Shown: positions 33,450 to 46,574 of the stretch, piece after piece
Numbering within the stretch: position 1 is the stretch's first letter
Layout: each line of letters opens with the position of its first letter
Source of the DNA: Beta vulgaris subsp. vulgaris
Taxonomy: Eukaryota; Streptophyta; Magnoliopsida; Caryophyllales; Amaranthaceae
NCBI RefSeq assembly: GCF_026745355.1
Contig: NC_079206.1
Location: 11,748,779 to 11,812,778, forward strand
Length of the DNA: 64,000 nucleotides
Direction of reading: 5' to 3'
The notes under the pieces: generated by a model
Databases searched by the model: none
Told to the model about the DNA's origin: nothing
What the model saw: the letters and a program-made list of their open reading frames with translations, nothing else
Position numbers and translations under genes: made by a program

Positions 33450-33852
33450 TTATTAGCTATTTGTAAACAAATTTTTCCTGATAATTGAAGACTTAGGAAA
33501 CTGAAGATGATGATGCAAAGAAAATAAGAACATAATGGCTTTTCCTTGTCTATCTCAATATATTGTTTCACCTTTTGCTAAAACTACATCAAGATGAAGT
33601 AATAAAAGGGCCTGGAAGAGGCGTGGGAGGCCAAGGAATTAGATGCAATATTTTTGCTTTATTCCTCTATTAGAGAAAGTATTGGCTCTCCAATCAATTT
33701 GTCAATTGTCAACACTAACAATTATTCAATACATTCTATGTCCTTTTTTAGCAGTCATAACGATAATGTTTTAGTCACATTTTTCCATGTATCAGATCTT
33801 ATTGGATTTATTTCATTGAGTAATTTCAACAAATCAAGTTTACCTCTAATAG
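33450..33852. other. No gene recognised
   Basis: A short ORF (33654-33884) has no recognised family. The stretch lies between the Helitron-like end and the first hAT unit and may be 5' flank of the hAT element. No TIR was found. Confidence 0.35.
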
Positions 33853-36494
33853 AGATACTTGACTCTTACAGCACATTATATTGATAATGATTAGGGGTTG
33901 AAGTCTCACATTTTGAACTTTAGGTATTTCCCCCCACCATATAGAGCACCTGATATATATATATGCATTCGTTTTGGGGTTGATTTAAGAATGGGGTTTC
34001 GAGGGTAAAACGTTGTCTATGACTGTTGATAATACTGGTGCTATGGATGTGATGGTTGCTCATTTAAAATCTTATTTGAATTCATCTTGTCTTTTGCCAT
34101 ATATGGTAAGTTCTTTCATATTCGTTGTTGCATATTTTGAATCTTATTGTTTAATGTGGCATGAAAAATGTTGATGCGAGTGTGGTTAAGTTGCGTGAAA
34201 AAGTAAATAACATTAAAGGTTTTGATCATAGGAAATGTAAATTTCAACAATATGTGAATGATGCAAGGTCTAATTTTGTTGGTAAGCTAAAATATGACAT
34301 GTGTACAAGGTGGAATTCCACCTATAATATGATGAAACGTGGTACCTCTAATGCTACTAGTCACATTAAGTCTTCTGCTGCATACAAGCCTTTTCTTTCT
34401 GAAAATCCAGAATGGTTCTACTTTATATCTGAAGGTCTATTGTCAATTGTTTGTTGAAGTTGTGTTATGTCATGCATATCCTTTATGTTTTGTTGAATAT
34501 GAAAAATTGCAAAAATTGCATTCATATCTAAATCGTAAAATAAGACACATGTCTAGGAATACAATACTAAGGTATTGTAATTTGGAACATCAGAAACTTA
34601 AGTTGAAATTGCGCGATAAACTTGCTGGAATTAGTAGTTGTATTTGTTTTACTTGTGATTGTTGGTCTGCCATTACTAATCGTGGATACTTGACTCTAAC
34701 TGTACATTATATTGATAATGATTGGGTGTTGAAATCTCACATTTTGAACTTTAGGTATTTCCCTCAACCCCATAGAGGTCCTAATAGATATGCATTCGTT
34801 TTGGGGTTGATTGAATAATGGGGTTTGGATGGTAAAGCATTGTCTATGAATGTTGTTAATGCTGGTGCCATGGATGTTATGGTTGCTCGATTAAAATCTT
34901 ATTTGAATTCATCTTGTGTTTTGCCTTGTATTGTAGATTTTTTCATATTCGTTGTTGTGCGGATACTTTGAATCTTATTGTTCAACATGGCATGAAAACT
35001 GTTTATGCGAGTGTGGTTAAGCTGCGTGAAACAGTAAATTACATTGAAGGTTTTGATCTTAGGAAATGTAAATTTGAATAATGAATGAATGATACAAGGT
35101 CTAATTTTGTTGGTAAGCTGAAATATGACATGTGTACGAGGTGGAATTCCACCAATAATATGATGAAAGGTGGTAGCTCTAATGCTAATAGTCACATTAA
35201 GTATTGTGTTGCATACAAGTCTTTTCTTTCAGAAAATCCAGAATGTGGTTCTGCTTTTCATTAGAAGGTATGTTGTCACTTGTTTGCTGAAGCCGTGTTA
35301 TATTATGCATATCCTCTACATTTTATTAAACATGAAAAATTGCAAAAAATGCATTCATATCTAAATTATAAAGTAAGACACATGTCTAGGAATACAATAC
35401 TTAGGTATTGTACTTTGGAACATCAAAAAGTTAAGTTGAAATTGGGTGATAAACTTGTTGGAATTACTAGTTGTATTTGTTTTACTTGTGATTGTTGGTC
35501 TACTATTACTGATCGTGGATACTTGACTCTTATTGCACATTATATTGATAATCATTGGGTGTTGAAGTCTCATATTTTGAACTTTAGGTATTTCCCCCCA
35601 CCATATGGAGTTCCTGATATATATGTATTCAATTTTGGGGTTGATTTAAGAATGGGGTTTGGAGGGTAAAGCGTTGTCTATGACTGTTAATAATACTGGT
35701 GCTATGGATGTTATGGTTGCTCGTTTAAAATCTTATTTAAATTCATCTTGTCTTTTGCCATGTATGGTAAGTTCTTTCATATTCGTTGTTGCATATTTTG
35801 AATCTTATTGTTTAATGTGGCATGAAAATTGTTGATGCGAGTGTTGTTAAGTTTCATGAAGCAGTAAATTACATTGAAGGTTATGATATTAGAAAACGTA
35901 AATTTGAACAATATATGAATGATGCAAGGTCTAATTTTGTTGGTAAGCTGAAACATGACATGTGTACAAGGTGGAATTCCACCTTTTATATGATGAAACG
36001 TGCTACCTCTAATGCTACTTCTCATATTAAGTCATATGCTGCATAGAAGTCTTTTCTTTTCTGAAAATCCAGATTGTGGTTATACTTTTGATAAAAAGGT
36101 CTATTGTCAATTGTTTGTTGAAGATGTGTTATGTCATACATATCCTCTACGTTTTGTTGAACATGAAAAATTGCAATAATTGCATTCATATCTAAATCGT
36201 AAAGTAAGACACATGTCTAGGAATACAACACTTGGGTATTGTACTTTGGAACATCAAAAACTTAAGTTAAAATTGTGTGATAAACTTGGTGGAATTAGTA
36301 GTTGTATTTTTTTTACTTGTGATTGTTGGTCTGCCATTACTAATCGTGGATACTTGACTTTTACTGCACATATATTGATAATGATTGGGTGTTGAAATCT
36401 TACATTTTGAACTTTAGGTATTTCCTCCCACCCCATAGAGGTCTATGTATGTATGTATATGTATGTATATATATACATATATATATATGTATAC

Positions 36495-36542
<48 letters not shown>

Positions 36543-36618
36543 ACATATACATATATTATATATGTATACATATATAATATATATGTATACATATATATAT
36601 ATATATGTATACATATAT

Positions 36619-36649
<31 letters not shown>

Positions 36650-36815
36650 GTATACATATATATATATATATGTATACATATATATATATATATGTATACA
36701 TATATATATATATATATGTATACATACATATACATACATATTTACATACATACATATACATACATATTTACATACATACATATACATACATATTTACATA
36801 CATACATATACATAC

Positions 36816-36846
<31 letters not shown>

Positions 36847-36854
36847 CATATATA

Positions 36855-36903
<49 letters not shown>

Positions 36904-36904
36904 C

Positions 36905-36978
<74 letters not shown>

Positions 36979-37072
36979 CATATACATACATATTTACATA
37001 CATACATATACATACATATTTACATACATACAAATACATACATATATACATACATACATATACATACATATA

Positions 37073-37103
<31 letters not shown>

Positions 37104-39104
37104 TGATATATATGCATTCATTTTGGGGTTGATTAAGAATGGGGTTAGGAGAGTAAAGCGTTGTCTAAGACTGTTGATAATGTTGGTGCTATGGATGTTA
37201 TGGTTTCTCGATTAAAATCTTATTTGAATTCGTTTATTCTTTTGCCATGTATGGTAGATTCTTTCATATTCGTTGTTGTGCGCATATTTAGAATCTTGAT
37301 GTTCAATGTAGCATGAAACTGTTGATGCGAGTGTGGTAAAGTTACGTGAAACAGTAAATTATATTGAAGGTTCTGATCTTAGGAAATTTAAATTTGAACA
37401 ATGTTGGAATGATGCAAGGTCTAAATTTGTCGGTAAGCTGAAATATGACATGTGTACAAGGTGGAATTCCACCTAAATATGATGAAACGTGGTACCTCTA
37501 ATGCTACTAGTCACATTAAGTCTTGTACTGCATACAAGTCTTTTCTTTCTGTAAGTCCAGAATGTGGTTCTGCTTTTGATCTGAAGATCTATTGTCAATT
37601 GTTTGTTGAAGCTGTTTTATGTTATGCATAACCTCTACGTTTCGTTGAACATGAAAAGTTGCAAAAATTGCATTCACATCATAATCCTAAAGTAAGACAC
37701 ATGTCTAGGAATACAATACTTAGGTATTGTACTTTGGAACATCAAAAACTTATGTTGAAATTGCGTGATAAACTTGCTGGAATTAGTATTGTATTTTTTT
37801 ACTTGTGATTGTTGGTCTTCCATTACTAATCGTGCATACTTGACTCTTACATCACATTATATTGATAATCATTCGGTGTTGAAGTCTCACATTTTGAACT
37901 TTAGGTACTTCCCCCCACCCTATAGAGGTTCTGATATATATGCATTCGTTTTGGGGTTGATTTAAGAATGGGGTTTCGAGGGTAAAGCGTTGTCTATGAC
38001 TGTTGATAATGCTAGTGCTATGGATGTTATGGTTGCTCGATTAAAATCTTATTTGAATTCATGTGTTCTTTTGCCATGTATAGTAGGTTCTTTCATATTT
38101 ATTGTTGCATATTTTGAATCTTATTGGTTAATGTGGCATGAAAATTGTTGATGCGAGTGTGGTTAAGTTGCGTGAAACAATAAATTACATTGAAGGTTCT
38201 GATTTTAGGAAATGTAAATTTGAACAATGTGTGAATGATGCAATGCCTAATTTTGTTGGTAAGTTGAAAAATGACATGTGTACAAGGTGGAATTCCACCT
38301 ATAATAGGATGAAACGTGGTACCTCTAATGCTAAGTCTTTTGTTTTTGAAAATCCAGAATGTGACTCTGCTTTTGATCAGAAGGTCTATTGTCAATTATT
38401 GTTCGCTGAAGGTGTTTTTTGTCATGCATATCATCGACGTTTTGTTGAACATGAAAAATTGCAAATGCATTCATATCTTAATCCTAAAGTAAGACACATT
38501 TCTAGGTATACAATACTTAGGTATTGTACTTTCGAACGTCAAAAACTTAAGTTGAAATTGCGTGATAAACTTTCTGGAATTAGTAGTTGTATTTGTTTTA
38601 CTTACGATTGTTGGTCTGCCATTAGTAATCGTGGATATACTTGACTCGTACTGCACATTATATTGATAATGATTGGGTGTTGAAGTCTCACCTTTTGAAC
38701 TTTAAGTATTTTCGCCTACCCCATAGAGGTCCTGATATATATGCATTCATTTTGGGATTGATTAAAGAATGGGGTTTGGAGGATAAAGCGTTGTGTAAGA
38801 CTGTTGATAATGTTGGTGCGTTGATGTTATGGTTGTTCGATTAAAATCTTATTTGAATTCATCTTGTCTTTTGCCATGTATGGTAGATTCTTTCATATTC
38901 GTTGTTCTGCGCATATTTTGAATTTTATTGTTCAATGTGGCATGAAAAATGTTGATGCGAGTGTGGTTAAGTTGCGTGAAGCAGTAAATTACATTAAAGG
39001 TTCTGATCTTATGAAATGTAAATTTGAACAATGTGTGAATGATGCAAGGTCTAATTATGTTGATAAGCTGAAATATGACATGTGTACACGGTGGAATTCC
39101 AACT
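33853..39104 (+). repeat. Tandem array of hAT transposase N-terminal units (~830 bp)
   Basis: One partial and five successive units of a RICESLEEPER-type hAT transposase fragment. Each unit runs from the end of the BED zinc finger (GTSNATSHIKS) through CDCWSAITNRGYLTLTAHYI, KSHILNFRYFP and DASVVKLRE to the TRWNSTYNMMKR motif, then joins straight back to the next GTSNATSHIKS. The 'tgtgtacaaggtggaattcc' landmark recurs at 34300, 35131, 35961, 37451, 38276 and 39081. Spacing is about 830 bp except for unit 3, enlarged by a 660-bp microsatellite. All units carry stops or frameshifts. Transposase cuts and rejoins the element DNA; these copies are dead. Confidence 0.88.
36443..37102. repeat. 660-bp (TA)n / (TACATA)n compound microsatellite
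   Basis: It lies within array unit 3, replacing a short ATATAT found at this point in the other units ('gaggtcctgatatatatgcattc'). Blocks of (TA)n punctuated by TGTATACA alternate with TACATACATATACATACATATT repeats. The Tyr/Ile-rich ORFs in five frames are artefacts. Confidence 0.97.
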
Positions 39105-40159
39105 ATTATATGTTGAATCGTGCATTAACAGCTAGACATGATTTATATCTTTTTATAACTAGGGAGATGGATTTTGAGCATGGTCTTACTCTATCTGAGT
39201 GGGAAATAATTGAGTTTGTTTGCAAATATCTTGAACCTTTATTTTCATGAGGTTACCAATATGTTTTCTGGTTCTGATTATCCCATTGCAAATTTGTACT
39301 TTGCTAACATTGCTGCATTTGAGAAGTTGCTGGTTGTTGCTCATAATCATTCTGTTTATAATATCCGTATTATGTGTAAGGACATGATGGATCATTCTAT
39401 TATTCTCTAAGTGGATGTTGTACTTGATCCTCGTTATAAACTACGGTTTGTAAGGAACTTGTACAACTTACTCTATGTTTTTAGTGATGTGGAGGAAATG
39501 GTGCAAAACGTATATGAAGCTTTTGTTGAGATGTATGCATTTTATAGCACGTCTTCCACTCCATGCTCTGCTTCCTCTCTTTCTTCTTCTACCCATCGTG
39601 CTTCATCTTCTTCTATCGACCCAGTTTTCGTTGTTGGACATGTTTGAGGTTGTTATTTCTACTTGTCTTTATCCTAGCTTACTTATAATTAAATACTTTA
39701 GTGTTATTAATTGGTATTTTATTTTAATTCTTGTCATAGCAATTTAAGGCCAATAATTCATCTGTTGGGGGAGCACAATCTAATGTTGATGCTTATCTTA
39801 ATTCCCCCTTTATTCAGCGTAGTTTTGATTTTGATGTGCTCAAATATTAATAGTCTCAATGATTTGCATATCCTGTTATTTCTAGAATAGCCAAGGATAT
39901 TTTTGCTATTCCAATCACTTATGTTGTTTTTTAATCTTCATTCAGCATGGGTGGGCAGGTTTTGACCAAATGTAAGTCATCTTTATTTCCTAAGAATGTG
40001 GAGGCTTTTGTCACTACGCAAAACTGGTTGTTTGGGTATCTTAAAGAAGAAGAATTAGAGAGTTGTTTAAATGCCATGGATGAGACAGATTGTGTGGAAG
40101 ATGATATTGATGTTCTCTCGCTTCCTACGATAGGTTGTGTGTTTGGTGTGTTAGTTTAA
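39105..40159 (+). pseudogene. hAT transposase C-terminal half with dimerisation domain
   Basis: It continues from the last array unit: LTLSEWEIIEFVCKYLEPLFS, then NMFSGSDYPIANLYF, VDVVLDPRYKLRFV, and the hATC-like ending FDFDVLKY..SQ.FAYPVISRIAKDIFAIP...FSMGGQVLTKCKSSLFPKNVEAFVTTQNWL. This is the conserved dimerisation region of RICESLEEPER/DAYSLEEPER proteins. Several stops and a frame change (near 39245, 39410, 39655 and 39850) make it a pseudogene. It occurs once, unlike the repeated N-terminal part. Confidence 0.88.
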
Positions 40160-40199
40160 CAATTTTTCTTATTGGTTTTAAATCAAATTGCTAATTTAA

Positions 40200-41619
40200 G
40201 TATTTTTTAGGTGGAATAACCACCTTGTGTTGCTGCTGCCGGTTGTATCTCGTTGTCGCTGAACATCGAGTTTTTGTTGCTGTTTAGTGAGATTTCCAGT
40301 TTTGAGCTGGTTTTGCAACCATTGGTTGCTGTATTTATTTTCTAGCTGGTGGCAAGTTTGATACATTGAGTTTGGAATTCTTTGTTAGGCTGAAAACTGT
40401 TGATTTTGGTATTCATGTGTTGGATATGGTGTTTTCTTGTGAGATTAGTTGAGCTCGGTATAGTTCTGTTTTGTTGGTTGTCCAATCTTTGGGATTGGTT
40501 AGTGCCTTTTTAGGTACTGTTAAATTCTGTTGAGCTTGATATTGTTGCTGGTTGGATTATGTTGAGCTTGATATTATTGCCGTTGGATTCTGTTGAGCTT
40601 GATATTTACCCTTTTTTGGAATAAGGCTTCAAATCATTTATCTAAATTGTTGAATATAATGACTTAACCCAAGTAACTATGTTGGAAACTCTCACTATAG
40701 TCTACGTTTGTCCCTCTTTGGAATTAAGTTATATATATAATGGTTGTATCTTTTTGGTAAACTATAGTGAGGTGACGCCAATAGTTCTTTGTTGGATTCA
40801 AGTTATAATATTCAGCCAATTTGTTAAAAGTTTTGAGGCCAAGTGTTCGATGACAAAAGTTCTTCGAGAGCGAATCTTAAAGATCTACTTTTTTTACCAT
40901 AATATCATTATGGTTCGATTTTGTTGAGCATGTTATATTGTTGGTTGTTGTTGAGCTTGATAAATGCCCCTTTCAGAAATAATGTCTCAAAACATGTTCC
41001 ATTTTGTTGATTATAATGATTGAAACTCAAGTTACTATGTTGGGAACTCTCACTAGAGTACACGTTGTCTCATTTTGTAATTATGTTGTATAATTATTGG
41101 ATGTTTTTGGATTACTTTAGTGAGATGATGCCCATAGTTTCTTGATGGATTCAAGTAATTGTATTTGACAATTTGGCCGGGTAAATGTTTTTGGGCTATG
41201 TGCTCGATGATGATGATACTCTGAGAGCCCAAATTTGATCTTCTTATCTTTTTCAAAATATAACATTTGGTATGTTTGGTATTTGGTAAGTTACTTATTA
41301 CATAAACTGTTTCATCCTTTTTTTTCATTATTCGTTATTCATGTTAACTTTGTTTTTTGTCTTGTAAGGTGCAAAGTGGGGGCAGATATGAGGTTTAGGA
41401 TTTTAATATATTGTAAACTGAAGTGAAATATTTATTAGGTTTTTTGTTCTTATGTTTGTTGCTTAGTTGTAATTTGTTAATTACATTTTGATATAAAGTA
41501 AAATTTATATTTGATATTTTACATTTGATCCATGAGATTTGAGTACTATTTTTTTTTCTTTGGCTCAATATTGTTTTTACAATAGTACTTTAAACATTCC
41601 TAAATTATTAAATGGCTTT
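40200..41619. other. Downstream of hAT: T/G-rich sequence with a diverged tandem duplication
   Basis: No gene. Repeated 'tgttgagcttgatatt' motifs at 40520-40610. About 40660-40930 and 41020-41260 are diverged copies of one another, both containing 'actatgttgg.aactctcacta', 'tagtgag.tga.gcc.atagtt' and 'gtgctcgatga'. Possibly the 3' UTR of the hAT element. No terminal inverted repeat was found. Confidence 0.45.
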
Positions 41620-43085
41620 CACTAGTAGAGAAAGGTCGATTTACGACGGACCTATGACCCCTATATGCGTCGGACTTTGGTCCGACGGCACAGGTCTCGA
41701 CGCAAATATGAGAGACATGATCTGCGTCGGACAAGGGTACGACGTAGATTTTAAGTTATTTGCGTCGGATGCAAAGCAAAGTCCGACGCACAAGGCACCT
41801 AGCTAACACCAAAAAACCACATCTAAGTTAGTCATTTGTGTCGCATTAAGAGGCATGTGCAACGCATATGTTTCATTTTTTAAAGTAGGATTTGCATCGG
41901 ATTGAGGGAAACATTCGACGTAAATGGGTCATTTCAAAAAAATGAAATCAATTCACCATTAACTCACTAGCTTCTTCATATAATTAAAATTCATATTATA
42001 CTAGAATCGAACCCTACATGAATAAAATACAAAATGTCAGAACAGAATGAAACACATGAATGAAATAAAACGAAATCAGATCTAAAAACTGAACGAAATT
42101 GAACCTAAAAATTGAACGAAAATAAAACAAAATTGAACCTAAAAATTGAACGAAAATAAAATATTATTCTTCTTCAATTTTGTCTTTGTTAGATCTAAAA
42201 AATACAAAACGAAGATAAAAAATTGAACCTAAAAAAACAAAATCAGATCTAAATCACCAAATTCTCTGTCATTTTGTTCGAACTCCTCGCTCTTCTTCAA
42301 TTATTCTTCTCGCTCTTCTTCAGTTGTTCTTTCTCAAATTTTCTGGAAACTCGAACTGGGAAATGCCGACCTTTTTTTTGTTGAGTTGATGAAGAAAGCG
42401 AAGAAGTGGTGGTAACTTGCGAAAAAATAATCCAATTGATACGGGACAACTGATGAAGAAAATCTACAGACGCGTTAATCATGTCAAAAATAAATTTATT
42501 AAAAGAAAGAAGCATAAATCATGAACAAAGTGATAAAAACGAAGAAAGTGGATAGAGAGAAAGTATCAAAATCGCATCGATAATAGAGAGAGAAGCAGAA
42601 ATCATGAACAAACTGATATAAACGAAATTGGAACCGAAAAAATAGAGAAGCAGAAGAGGTTGAAGAGAGAGGGAGATATAGAGAGATGGAGAGAGGGGGG
42701 GGGAGAGAGAGTGTAGTTAATATGACGGCTGGGAAATGATTTTGTGAAGGGTTAGGGTTTAAAAGGAAGCAGGCTTCAAAAATGAAGGTGCGTCGCATGG
42801 GCCATAAGATCCGACGCACGTTTAAGCCTATCTGCGTCGCATGGACACTAAGGTCCGACGCAAAACGTTGGATACACAAAAATTATCTTTCGTGATATGC
42901 GTCGAACATTGATCGAGATCCGACGCATATGAATTTTTTGCGTCGAATTCGAGACACATCCGATGCATATGAATCATGATTTGCGTCGAACGTCATGAAT
43001 TTCCGACGCAAATGATGTTTTTGCGTCGTTTTACCTATTGTGCGACGCAATTTAGGAGATGCAAATCCACTTTTTTCTACTAGTA
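41620..43085. mobile_element. Non-autonomous CACTA element, GCGTCGGAC family
   Basis: Starts CACTAGTAGAGAAAGG and ends TTTTTTCTACTAGTA (last base changed from G). Flanked by TTT on both sides (41617-41619, 43086-43088). Subterminal GCGTCGGAC / GTCCGACGC motifs are repeated at both ends. No transposase. The interior (42240-42760) is GAAGAA/AGAGAG-rich. The 10354-10904 fragment shares its subterminal motif. Confidence 0.9.
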
Positions 43086-43479
43086 TTTGGCAAATAATTT
43101 GCTTTTGCAAGTAATCAAAATAGTAAAAGCAACACCGAGTGGAAGTGATCAAAAACAAAATAACCAGCAATCAAAATGGGGTGAGTTATGGCAAATAGAT
43201 TAACTTTTATTAACAAGGAGGGATTTCATGAATTATATTTGAAGAATCATAACATATGATGTTTTTGATTTATTGAAATTATTTAGATGAATTTATAAAT
43301 AATCATAACTCAATAACCCATACAAGTGATACAAGTATGCAAGTATTTTTCTTTATTAAAATATGCAAAGGTCTTATATATTGAGAATTTAACTTTTTAA
43401 TGCAAATAGAAATTGAAAATTGAAATCACGTGTTTTTATCTTTGTCTAGTTATTAAGTTGTCATGTCATTGTACGTCAA

Positions 43480-43925
43480 TAATTTAGGTAAATTAAAAAA
43501 TTACGAAATTAAGTGTTACATTTTGAAACAGTTCAGTTTGAGTCTTTTAGAAAATTATATATTATATAGTTCAAAACTTTTTTATTCAGTTTGATTCGAT
43601 TTAATTTAAAATAGTTTTATTGAGTTTTATGCAGTTCAGTTAAAAACAGTTTGATTCAGTTCAGTTAAAAAACAGTTTGAAATAATTTTCAATTAAATTC
43701 AGTTCATTTTCCGTTCAGTTCGGTTTAAATCGATTTTTCGTGAAGTTAATTTCAGTTTGGTATGTTTTCGGTTGAGTTTCATTTCAATTGATTGCAATTT
43801 ATTTTAATCCGATTGACTTATTGGTTTTTTATTTTTCAGTTATAGGTCAATTCAGTTCAGTTCATTCAGTCTATTTGATCACAATTTCCAGTTTAACCAT
43901 CAATTTTCAACCAAACTGACAACAC
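43480..43925. repeat. CAGTTCAG/CAGTTTG-rich degenerate repeat
   Basis: Irregular repeats of TTCAGTTTGATTCAGTTCAG-like words, ending in CCAAACTGACAACACTAATTAC. Possibly a MITE related to the TTCAG family at 664-1754, but no terminal repeats or TSD were resolved. Confidence 0.4.
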
Positions 43926-43928
43926 TAA

Positions 43929-44560
43929 TTACAGGCGAAGGTTCTCGGACATGGAAGACCTGGTTATTCCTATCCTTCCAAATCTCATGACACATATAAG
44001 GGAAGACACTCCCCAGGAAATCTCTCTATATGTTTCCAGCGACGACATATTCTCATGAATCCAGACTTGAAAATCCCTACTGAGAAATATTGGCATCCTA
44101 GGACAACTCCAAATCTCACTACTCTTCGCACAATCCCGAATGATATGAGCTCCATGCTCGGTTGGTCCTAACACCTAGGGCAAGCAGAATCCTGAACAGT
44201 TCCCCTAACAACAAGGAGGTGTCTATGAGGAATACGATTATACGATAATGCCATAATAGCCACATGAAAAATTTGATTGTTGGCTCTATATTCCCTCTTT
44301 AAATCCAGGATAGGTCCGCCACATCCTGATTTTGGGGGAGGAAGGAAGCATAGGCAGATTTTAGTACAAAACCTTTATTGTTGGCAAACTTTGAGACGAG
44401 AAGATCCTCCGAAGAGTTTTGGGTAGGTTGGGGCATACTAAGGATATGACTGACAATATGGTTTGGTAGGAGAATAGTTAAAGGAGATAGGTCCCAATTA
44501 CCTAAATGCACTATACTATGGACTTTCATGACGCTGTCCTCAGAGACCCATGTGCTCACT
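43929..44560 (-). pseudogene. LINE zf-RVT region remnant
   Basis: The minus strand carries NWDLSPLTILLPNHIVSHILSM...FVLKSAYASF (44559-44299), then in a shifted frame a stretch ending SACPRC and (E)HGAHIIRDCAKSSEIW (about 44220-44100). Order and motifs match the region after reverse transcriptase in plant L1-type LINEs: a KSAY block, then a CxxC...H...C zinc-binding-like motif followed by EVW. Frameshifts and stops are present. Reverse transcriptase itself is missing. Confidence 0.75.
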
Positions 44561-44953
44561 TTACTTTACCAGCATTATTAGTTATGAGATAATTTATTCA
44601 ATTTTTGCACTAGGAATTGGTTAAGAATTTGAAGTTGAATTGAGTCTAACCCTTAAGCAATACATGCCATGGATTTTGTCAAGTAAGAAGCATCTGAGAA
44701 AAATCCCCAAGAGATTGGAGAGGAACACAAAGTGCGGAAATTGCTTCTACTTAATGAGAGAGAATTGAATTCTCAATGCCTAATTCTTGATCTACAAGAA
44801 TATAATCTGTTCTTTAAGTTTAGTGCATTTCGAATTCAGGACTTTCATGTCTCAAATTCTTGGCTTGACGTGAGTATCAAACTACTTTAATTTTAGATAG
44901 ACTATAGGTTGTTGGTTTGGCAAGGACAAGTACAACATGGACTATGACATCTC
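44561..44953. other. No gene seen
   Basis: AT-rich sequence between the LINE remnant and the MULE-type MITE. It may include older LINE sequence on the minus strand, but no conserved motif is visible. Confidence 0.35.
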
Positions 44954-45782
44954 GAGAAATGATAAAACACTTTTGTCTATAGCAACTAACCTCTCTTTTT
45001 TTTTTGGCTAACATTCATATGACAACATATAATTAGCACACATGTCACAATATTAACAAATTACTTTTTGCAATTTCTAAACTTGTATATCTCAAGAAAT
45101 ATATTTTAGAAAAAAATAAAATATATACCAATATTCATATATTTTTATTCTCTACAAATAGACATCCATTTGATATAATTTCATCATATGTTTATTTTAC
45201 TCTTATCCTTATAACACACTTGTATGATCATATATTTATTACAATACACATGTTTTATGTTAACATACACTTGTTTCTTATAACCATACACTTGCTTCTT
45301 AATACAATACACTTGTTTCTTGTTAAAATACAATTGTTTCTTATAACACACTTGTTTCTTATTATTACAATACACCTGTTTCTCGTTAACATACACTTGT
45401 TTCATGTTAACATACACTTGTTTCCCCATACAATACACTTGTTTCTTGTTAAAATACACTTGTTTCTTATAACAATACACTTGTTTGACGTAAGATAATT
45501 AAAACTGATATAAATTTTAAAACTGATATATGATGAAATTTTATCAAAATAGATGTCTATTTGTAGAGAATAAAAATATATGAATATTGGTATATTTTTT
45601 ACTTTTTTCTAAAATATATTTCTTGAGATATACAAGTTTAAAAATTGCAAAAAGTAATTTGTTTTGGATAAACAATATTGTGACATGTGTGCTAATTATT
45701 TGTTGCCACATAAATGTTAGCAAAAAGAGGTTAGTTGCTATAGACAAAAGTGTCTATAACTGCTAGCGTTTTATGATGGCTC
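44954..45782. mobile_element. MULE-type fold-back MITE with minisatellite core
   Basis: Arms of about 220 bp (44954-45190 and 45540-45782) are inverted repeats of each other: 'cttttgtctatagcaactaacctct' pairs with 'agaggttagttgctatagacaaaag', and the similarity runs through 'caagaaatatattttag'. Outer ends are GAGAAATGATAAAAC and GTTTTATGATGGCTC. Flanks ATGACATCTC (44944-44953) and ATGCCATCTC (45783-45792) form a 9-10-bp duplication with one mismatch, as for Mutator-like elements. No transposase. Confidence 0.72.
45215..45490. repeat. ACACTTGTTTCTT minisatellite
   Basis: About a dozen imperfect units of 18-27 bp built on ATACACTTGTTTCTT with short variable spacers, forming the loop between the MITE arms. 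Antisense ORFs reading KKQVY repeats are translations of it. Confidence 0.9.
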
Positions 45783-45977
45783 ATGCCATCTCATTCTCAT
45801 ACATAGTATTAGGCTTCTAGTGATCTTTGTGCAATACTTGGGAAACTCTTCTTGAAAGCCTTAATCTACCAACCAACACGAAAGAAAATTAAATAATGTA
45901 ATTCCTAGTGTTGGGGAAGTTAATGTGTTGAACCTAGACTTGATACTTTAGATAAGATCGATCTAAGTAAATTTGTA

Positions 45978-46236
45978 CCCCCTCTATTTTTTTATCATTC
46001 CTACTTTTTTGTACGCGTCTTCCAATGCACATTTTAAAACTTAAATAACTTTCATTATATATTAGTAAAAATTATAACAATTGAATATTAATAAAGTACT
46101 AATTGAGACGAATCAAACAAGACCCCACATGACTATGTTTTTTCTTATAAATTGAGAACATTTGAGAAGATTCTCTCTATGCATGAATAGTGTCAAGATT
46201 CCAAGTGAGAAAGATAAAAAAAACAAATAGAGGGAG
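45978..46236. mobile_element. Stowaway-like MITE
   Basis: Ends CCCCCTCTATTTTTTTATC and AAAAAACAAATAGAGGGAG with TA flanks (45976-45977, 46237-46238). It is a sister of 29647-29903, sharing the internal 'gagacgaatcaaacaaga' block. Confidence 0.82.
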
Positions 46237-46574
46237 TACCTTTTAAAAAATTAAAATAAAAGATGATCACAGTTTTTTTAAGAAATATTCAATCTTGCTT
46301 GATATCTCAAGCATTATACATTTGTATAATTTGAACATTATTTTGGATGAATGGTTGTATGATAGAAGTATATGGCAACCACATAGTATACTTACCTATC
46401 TAAACTTTCACCATTAATATATCTAATAGTCTTGTTAATAGTAATATGAATAATAAAATAATAGACAATAATACAAGTATAATATTATACATTATGCTAC
46501 TTTAATTCAAAAATTTTAATAATAACATAATCAACTAATAGTAATATGAATAATAAAATAATGGACAATATACA

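Noticed and set aside
36389..37132. Many Tyr/Ile/Thr-rich ORFs up to 217 aa
   Set aside because: All frames of the TA/TACATA microsatellite are open; no domain and no start context.
45184..45498. Repetitive KKQVY and IHLFL ORFs
   Set aside because: Both strands of the minisatellite core of the MULE-type MITE.
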